From Diadema setosum (taxonomy: Eukaryota > Echinodermata > Echinoidea > Diadematoida > Diadematidae): DNA of 64,000 bases. The position numbers and the translations under genes were made by a program. Below the pieces are notes generated by a model. The model ran no database searches. It was not told the origin of the DNA and saw nothing but the letters and a program-made list of their open reading frames with translations. Below are positions 52,401-58,400 of the stretch, piece after piece (within the stretch, counting starts at the first letter, position 1; every line of letters starts with the position of its first letter). Location: positions 21,550,494 through 21,614,493 of the forward strand of contig CM067059.1 in NCBI GenBank assembly GCA_033980235.1. The letters run 5' to 3'.

Positions 52401-55400
52401 CATTTTGATTCACCACATGAGTCACTTGGTGAAACCATGATCCGTTCATGGGCGCATTAACGATGCCATGCAGCATTCAGGAGGACTCAAGCTTTTTTAG
52501 CCCAGGAGCAGGGGAGATGACTCTATTCCCTGCATTATGACCTTGCTTTTACTGCTGGAGGACAAGCAATTGACTAATTGTTGAATCTCTTCCTTCAAGT
52601 GTCTGAACAAGAAGCTCAAGCGTGGCATACCTCGGATGAATCTGCTCATCTTGCACGGGTGAATGCACCTTTGCTTTCATGAATTTGTTTTTGATACTGC
52701 CAACTTGTTGAGTAGAAACTGGTCGACAAACATGATGGCAATGCATTCATGAATAGTCATACATGTACAAGGAGGTAGGCTCAAGCAAATCAGAGAAGAT
52801 ATTCTTATAGGATGTGAGGAAAATATTCTCAGAGGATATGATCACATTTATTCCTTGTTTTACAAACTTAAATGTCACATGTCATCGTTTCTTGGAATGA
52901 TACTGTGGCAATGGTTATGGGCCCCAAGATACAGGCTGGTATGTGGTATAGATGCATTAAATTCAAGAATAATATGACCACCCCCTCCCCCTTCCTTATA
53001 ATTTGAGATTTAGTAAATACTTATTTCAACATAATAATATTTGATTATTTGCTTAGAATCCAGTTTGCAGGCACTACTGCTAATTGATATATCAGGCAAT
53101 GTTTTTTGTTTGTTTGTTTGTTTGTTTTTTAAGTTAGGCAGAAAATGAAATGTCAATGTACTAGTAAACTGGTCTATTCAGAAATAATACAAGATGCAAC
53201 TTAAACGATCAATCCTTCACATATGATCAAACTTAATGAAAGGAGAAATATCCCTTTAATCATTCAAGCAAAAGCCATTATCTGGAATTCAAAACCACTT
53301 ATATTATTTCTAATCAGCAAAACAAGCAGCCAAAGTGTCACATTTATATCCTGAACATGTAACACACCAACATGGTAAGTGTGGACAAAAAAAAAATGGA
53401 AAAAAGAGGAATTTCTTTTTGAGTATTGATAATATCAACACATTGTGTCATTGCAAAAGAAACATTCTCAAAATTACTGGTCCTTCATATCCGTATCTGC
53501 GTCAGTATTTCTCTCTCTCTCTGAATGCAGATCTTCTGCAAGTTTCTTGCTGTTTTCTTGTTTTTCTCTACTATTCTACAGTCCAGAATGTGTGGGAAAT
53601 CATGTTTTCAACCATTCAGGAGAAAGCTTTACAGGTTCCATACAAATACTGATTTTATACCTGACTGGCTTGCTACAGAGATATGAAATGCAGCAAGATC
53701 ACGCAAAACTACAGCTGGGAATACATGAAAACCACTGACCCAACTGAGGCACAAACACTGCCAGGCTTTTTTGCATGCATTGTTTTCATGAGACAGCCAG
53801 CTACGTGTTTGTAACATATAGCTTGCTTTTGATTTAGGAGCAGCCATGTTTGAAACAATCTGTGCATGTATACAGTGTAGGTGCATGACACTGTGGCTTG
53901 CAAAACACACCCATGCATGGCATGCAGAGTCAATAATCGGCAAGAATACGTAATGTTCCCACCCAAGGGACACTGGACCAAGTCCACCAATCCAGATGCA
54001 CATGAAATCACACGAAATGAGACTTTGGTGACTAGAGGACGAATGTGGGCGGACATGGAATTTCAAGAGGCCCGAGTTGAACAGGGAAGGATCAGCAGAA
54101 TTGAACTTTGGGCTATTTTCACATTGTTGACTTCACACAGGCAAGGTGCCTCCTTTCTGCTCCATGATATCCATTGGACAGGGCATATATAACCCTCCCC
54201 CTTCAAATGGACCCAGCAGCAGAATACATTGAGTGTTGATGTATTTGAATAAAACATTGATCACAGGACGGAATGCGAATAACTTGGGACTGTACACCCA
54301 CTGAACACCAATGCCACTGAGTGGTTTGGCAAAGCAGCAAGAGTTTGACCTCGCCAACATGTCATCGAAAACATTTTGCACGCTGTTTAATCTTGACGGT
54401 ACATTATACATGTACTGGCAACTTTCTACACTATTAGCACCAATTCTATCTTGACGTTTTGACTGTTTCCTGTTCTCTGCAAATATAGTGTTACTCTGAC
54501 GACTGAGAGTTAGCTACAAACTGTACTGCATTTATAAACAAACGTTTGTGCAGCCATTGTCCCAGAAAAAACAATGAAATGTAGATCTTGCAAGACATAA
54601 TGCAAAGGGAATTCTGAAACAACCATTTTGTCCACATCAATTAATTTTTCAACCAAACAAATAAAAGACCAACAGGATATATTGAATCAAACACGGGAAG
54701 CAAATACAATGCATAATGGCTCTGAATTCCTCAAACCATTCCTCCCTACAGCAACTTAAATGTGTGACAATAAAACTCCTGTCATTTGTGCGCAGAAGTA
54801 TTACATACTGTTTCCTTCGAGGAATGCATACAAGTGCATGGAACAGTGTGACCTTACTTGCCCTTCGTGCCAAGCCAACATCACACTGAATCTATCACAT
54901 GCATTGCCTTGTAAAAATGATAGGATACCACCTGTGACTGACAAGAGCTTTTACCTTCATACCTGGCAGACGAAGCTCCGTCCAACACAAGCAGAAAGGG
55001 CCTTCCATCAGTCCTGGGCTCAAACAAACAGTGACCATCTGATGACCCTTTATTTATCATCTACCCAGGGACAAAAGCCCCTCCAACGCACTCAACCAAA
55101 AACAGAACCCCTGTTCAATAATGGGGGGAATCGATCAATATTCCAAGTGCCGTGGGAAGTACAGCAAAGTGAACCACAATGTATGCCTGCCTTAAAAATG
55201 CATGCAAACATATCGAAGCAGCTCATCCTGTGTTAAAGCTGCAGGAAGACACACCATCCCTTGCCTTGATCCCTACAAAAACTCTGCTTCCTTTGCTTTT
55301 GCTGGGGATTTAACTTATTGACCTCTATTTCTTAGGATTCCATGGGGTTGACCTGCCACACCTTGCTCATGTTGTGTTGTCAGTGGAATCTGTTGCCACA

Positions 55401-58400
55401 AAAGTGTGTGTGTGGGGGGGGGGGGGTGCAAAGATATCACCCTGATTAGCTGTCTTGGATCCCTCTTGCAGGTCTAGCTCCCAGGGAGGCTCACAATAGC
55501 TGCTCTATGCTAATTAGCTCCATTGCTTCCTTACAAGATGTACACAAAGGGCTGCAAATGCCCTGGGAGCCTGGAGGGGTCCTTTGTGCTGTCAATAAAT
55601 AGTTCACTGCAACTAAGCTGCATTCTTTCACCAATGCACTTTTACTGATAAAAAATATCTAGATATACTGTTGTTACATCACCCCAATCCCCCCCCCCCC
55701 CCCATTAGCTCATATACAGTACCTCATATAATATTGTTCATCCGTATCACACAAATTAAGCTGGCCAAGCATAAACACAAAAACATATGAAACTACAAAA
55801 CTGTATTAGTACTACTAGCCAAGAAGCCAGCACAATACAGTGGTCTTCCAGCAGGGAAAAAATGTTCTGGGCAGAAAGGGTGCAAATTTCAAAGAGGGCA
55901 TAAATATATACCCGACACTTATTTCAGGCTATCAATCTTTCATTAGCCTTGTTTCTCTTAATGCTGCGCACATAAAAAAGTATCCCTGGAGTGTGGAACA
56001 GAAGTGTATTAAGTAGATCATGGTGCACAGTGGCGATTGGCTACATGTAAGTAGATCACTGACCACTGGCTTCACACTTGTAGGCCGTCTAGCCTGGTGA
56101 TCGCATTCCTCCACTACAGCTACTATGGTCTGTAAATTTGACCTTGCCTACATTCTAAACTCCAAACGCAGCGACAGCACACCACGCTGCACGCACACAC
56201 AAGAATCGCAACAAAGCCTAGCAGCCAGTCTGGGGGCCAATCAAGGAGGTGGGCTGATCAACTGTATACCTGCATCCTAGATACCAACCTACACATGTAG
56301 CTTTGGTGCCTGGAATACAGCATCAAACATGCTCACCAGTAGGTTTTTACATGTATAAGGCTAGTTTCATGTGCATAAAAATAATAGAAAATTACATCAC
56401 ATTGTACAGTGTTATAATATTAAACACCTGGAAATTGATACACATTGAACTAGAAATGTCGCTATGGCGACTGGTATGCCTCCGCCATAATGCATGGTTC
56501 TCCGAATAGGTCTATAGCACAATGCCTTGACAATGTGTGATGACAGTTTCACGTAACTGGCAAAATATTAAAATGACAGGTTTGTCACAAATGCATTGAG
56601 TGTTCACTTTCCTTGAACTAGGTTTATTTGGATGAATGGCTACACGGTCTAAGAGTGCAGGTATTTGGGGATTTGAGGATTTGTTCCTACTTTTGACTCT
56701 TTTATAAGTGTAATGAAGAAGTGAAATTTAGCACTTTCACTTGACGTTTGTCCTTTTGACCTTTGGGCAAGAAACTTCCAGGAGAATATGTATTGAGTAA
56801 TACATGCATACACTAAGTTTCAATAAAAAAAAATCCTGCAGGTATTGCATAGATAAGAGAGAAATGACATTTTGATGAGTTGACCTTGACCTTTAACCCA
56901 TGACCTTTGACCATGATCCCTAAATTCCCTACATGATCACTGCCAGTCAATACATGCATATGATACTAAGTTCCATGAAGATACCTTGAAATATAAATTT
57001 GTGAGATATGGAGAAAACAGTAAAATTTTAATATTTTCACTTGACCTTTGACCCTTGACCTTTGACCATATGACCCAAAACTCTCTCTGGGAATCTTTAT
57101 TTGGTAGTTCATGTATACACCAAGTTTCAAGAAAATACCTCCAGGCATTGCACAGATATAGGGGAAATAAGGGCTTTTTACACTTGCAAATTTTTGCTTA
57201 GTGCCGTACCAACGGCGGGGCTTAGGGGGGCCTTAGCCCCACCGTTGGTACCGGACTTTCCTTAGCCCACTTTCTGTTTACACTTGTTTTTGCCAAAGTG
57301 GGCTAGCCCCACCGATAATCCCGTACTACACGTATCTGGCCCTGCAAAATAACAGGGTTAGCACCGCAATTGCGGTGCTAACTCCGCAATTGCGGTGCCA
57401 AGTAAGCGAGTGTAAACAAAACGAAAAAATAATCCGGGGCTAAGCGACGGAGACGTCCGACCCCCCACTGACCAATCAGAAACAAGGTAATCAAGTGCTG
57501 CTGGTGCGTGCGTGTACTTGTACAGTGCACAGCGTAATCATGAATATTCATGTGGTTTGGAAAGTACGGGGCTAAGAAATATGAGTGTAAAAAGGTCAGT
57601 TTTCTCCTTAGCCCTGGACAAGAGCTTAGTACAGGATTTATTGGCGAGTGTAAAAAGCTGAAAAATTTGGTACGGGACTAACAATAGTCCTGGGTCAGAG
57701 AAAGTATGGGGTTAAGAAACACAAGTGTAAAAAGGGCTCTAGTGAAATTTTGAGCATTTGACCTTTGACCTTAAGCATGTGCGCCCAAAAATTGATAGGC
57801 ACAACTTCGCCCACTCATACATATACATGCCAAGTTTCATTAAGATACCTCTCACAGTTTTTTAGATACGCTACCCACAAAATTGATTACGGACAGAAGG
57901 ACAGACGGACGGAAGGATGGACGGACAACCCGAAAACAATGCCTCCGGCGACACTTCTTGGCGGAGACATAAAAATATCTGATGAACATCCTTATTTTTT
58001 CCTCATGCAACTCAGTAGAATTGCGTATTTTCATAAATATTCATCAATTTCAAACAACTTTCAAAACACAGTTAAATGAATTTTGTTTTTTCCATGGTGT
58101 TTTGTAGTGCAGTGACTTCCCTGAAAGCATGCTACCCAAACAAATTAAAACAGCTAATAGCTTTGGGTAAATGAAAAAAAAAAATGAAAGTGTAGGCCAA
58201 ATAAGAGCCAAACTTGAAGATAGAAAGGCATGACAGTAAATAAAAGAAGATATGTCCTCTGAGCTGCTACATTATAGAAGATAAACTAACAAGGAAAAGA
58301 TTTGTGGCATCAATACACTTTCAAAATTCTGAAATTCTCAGTGATAATTATATGTTATTTGTGACTTATATCATAATATAGTTGCTTTATTCAGTGCCTT

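Noticed and set aside
54760..55236. 158-residue open frame on the + strand
   Set aside because: No domain, no family resemblance and no splice or promoter support. It lies inside the large intron and is compatible with chance.
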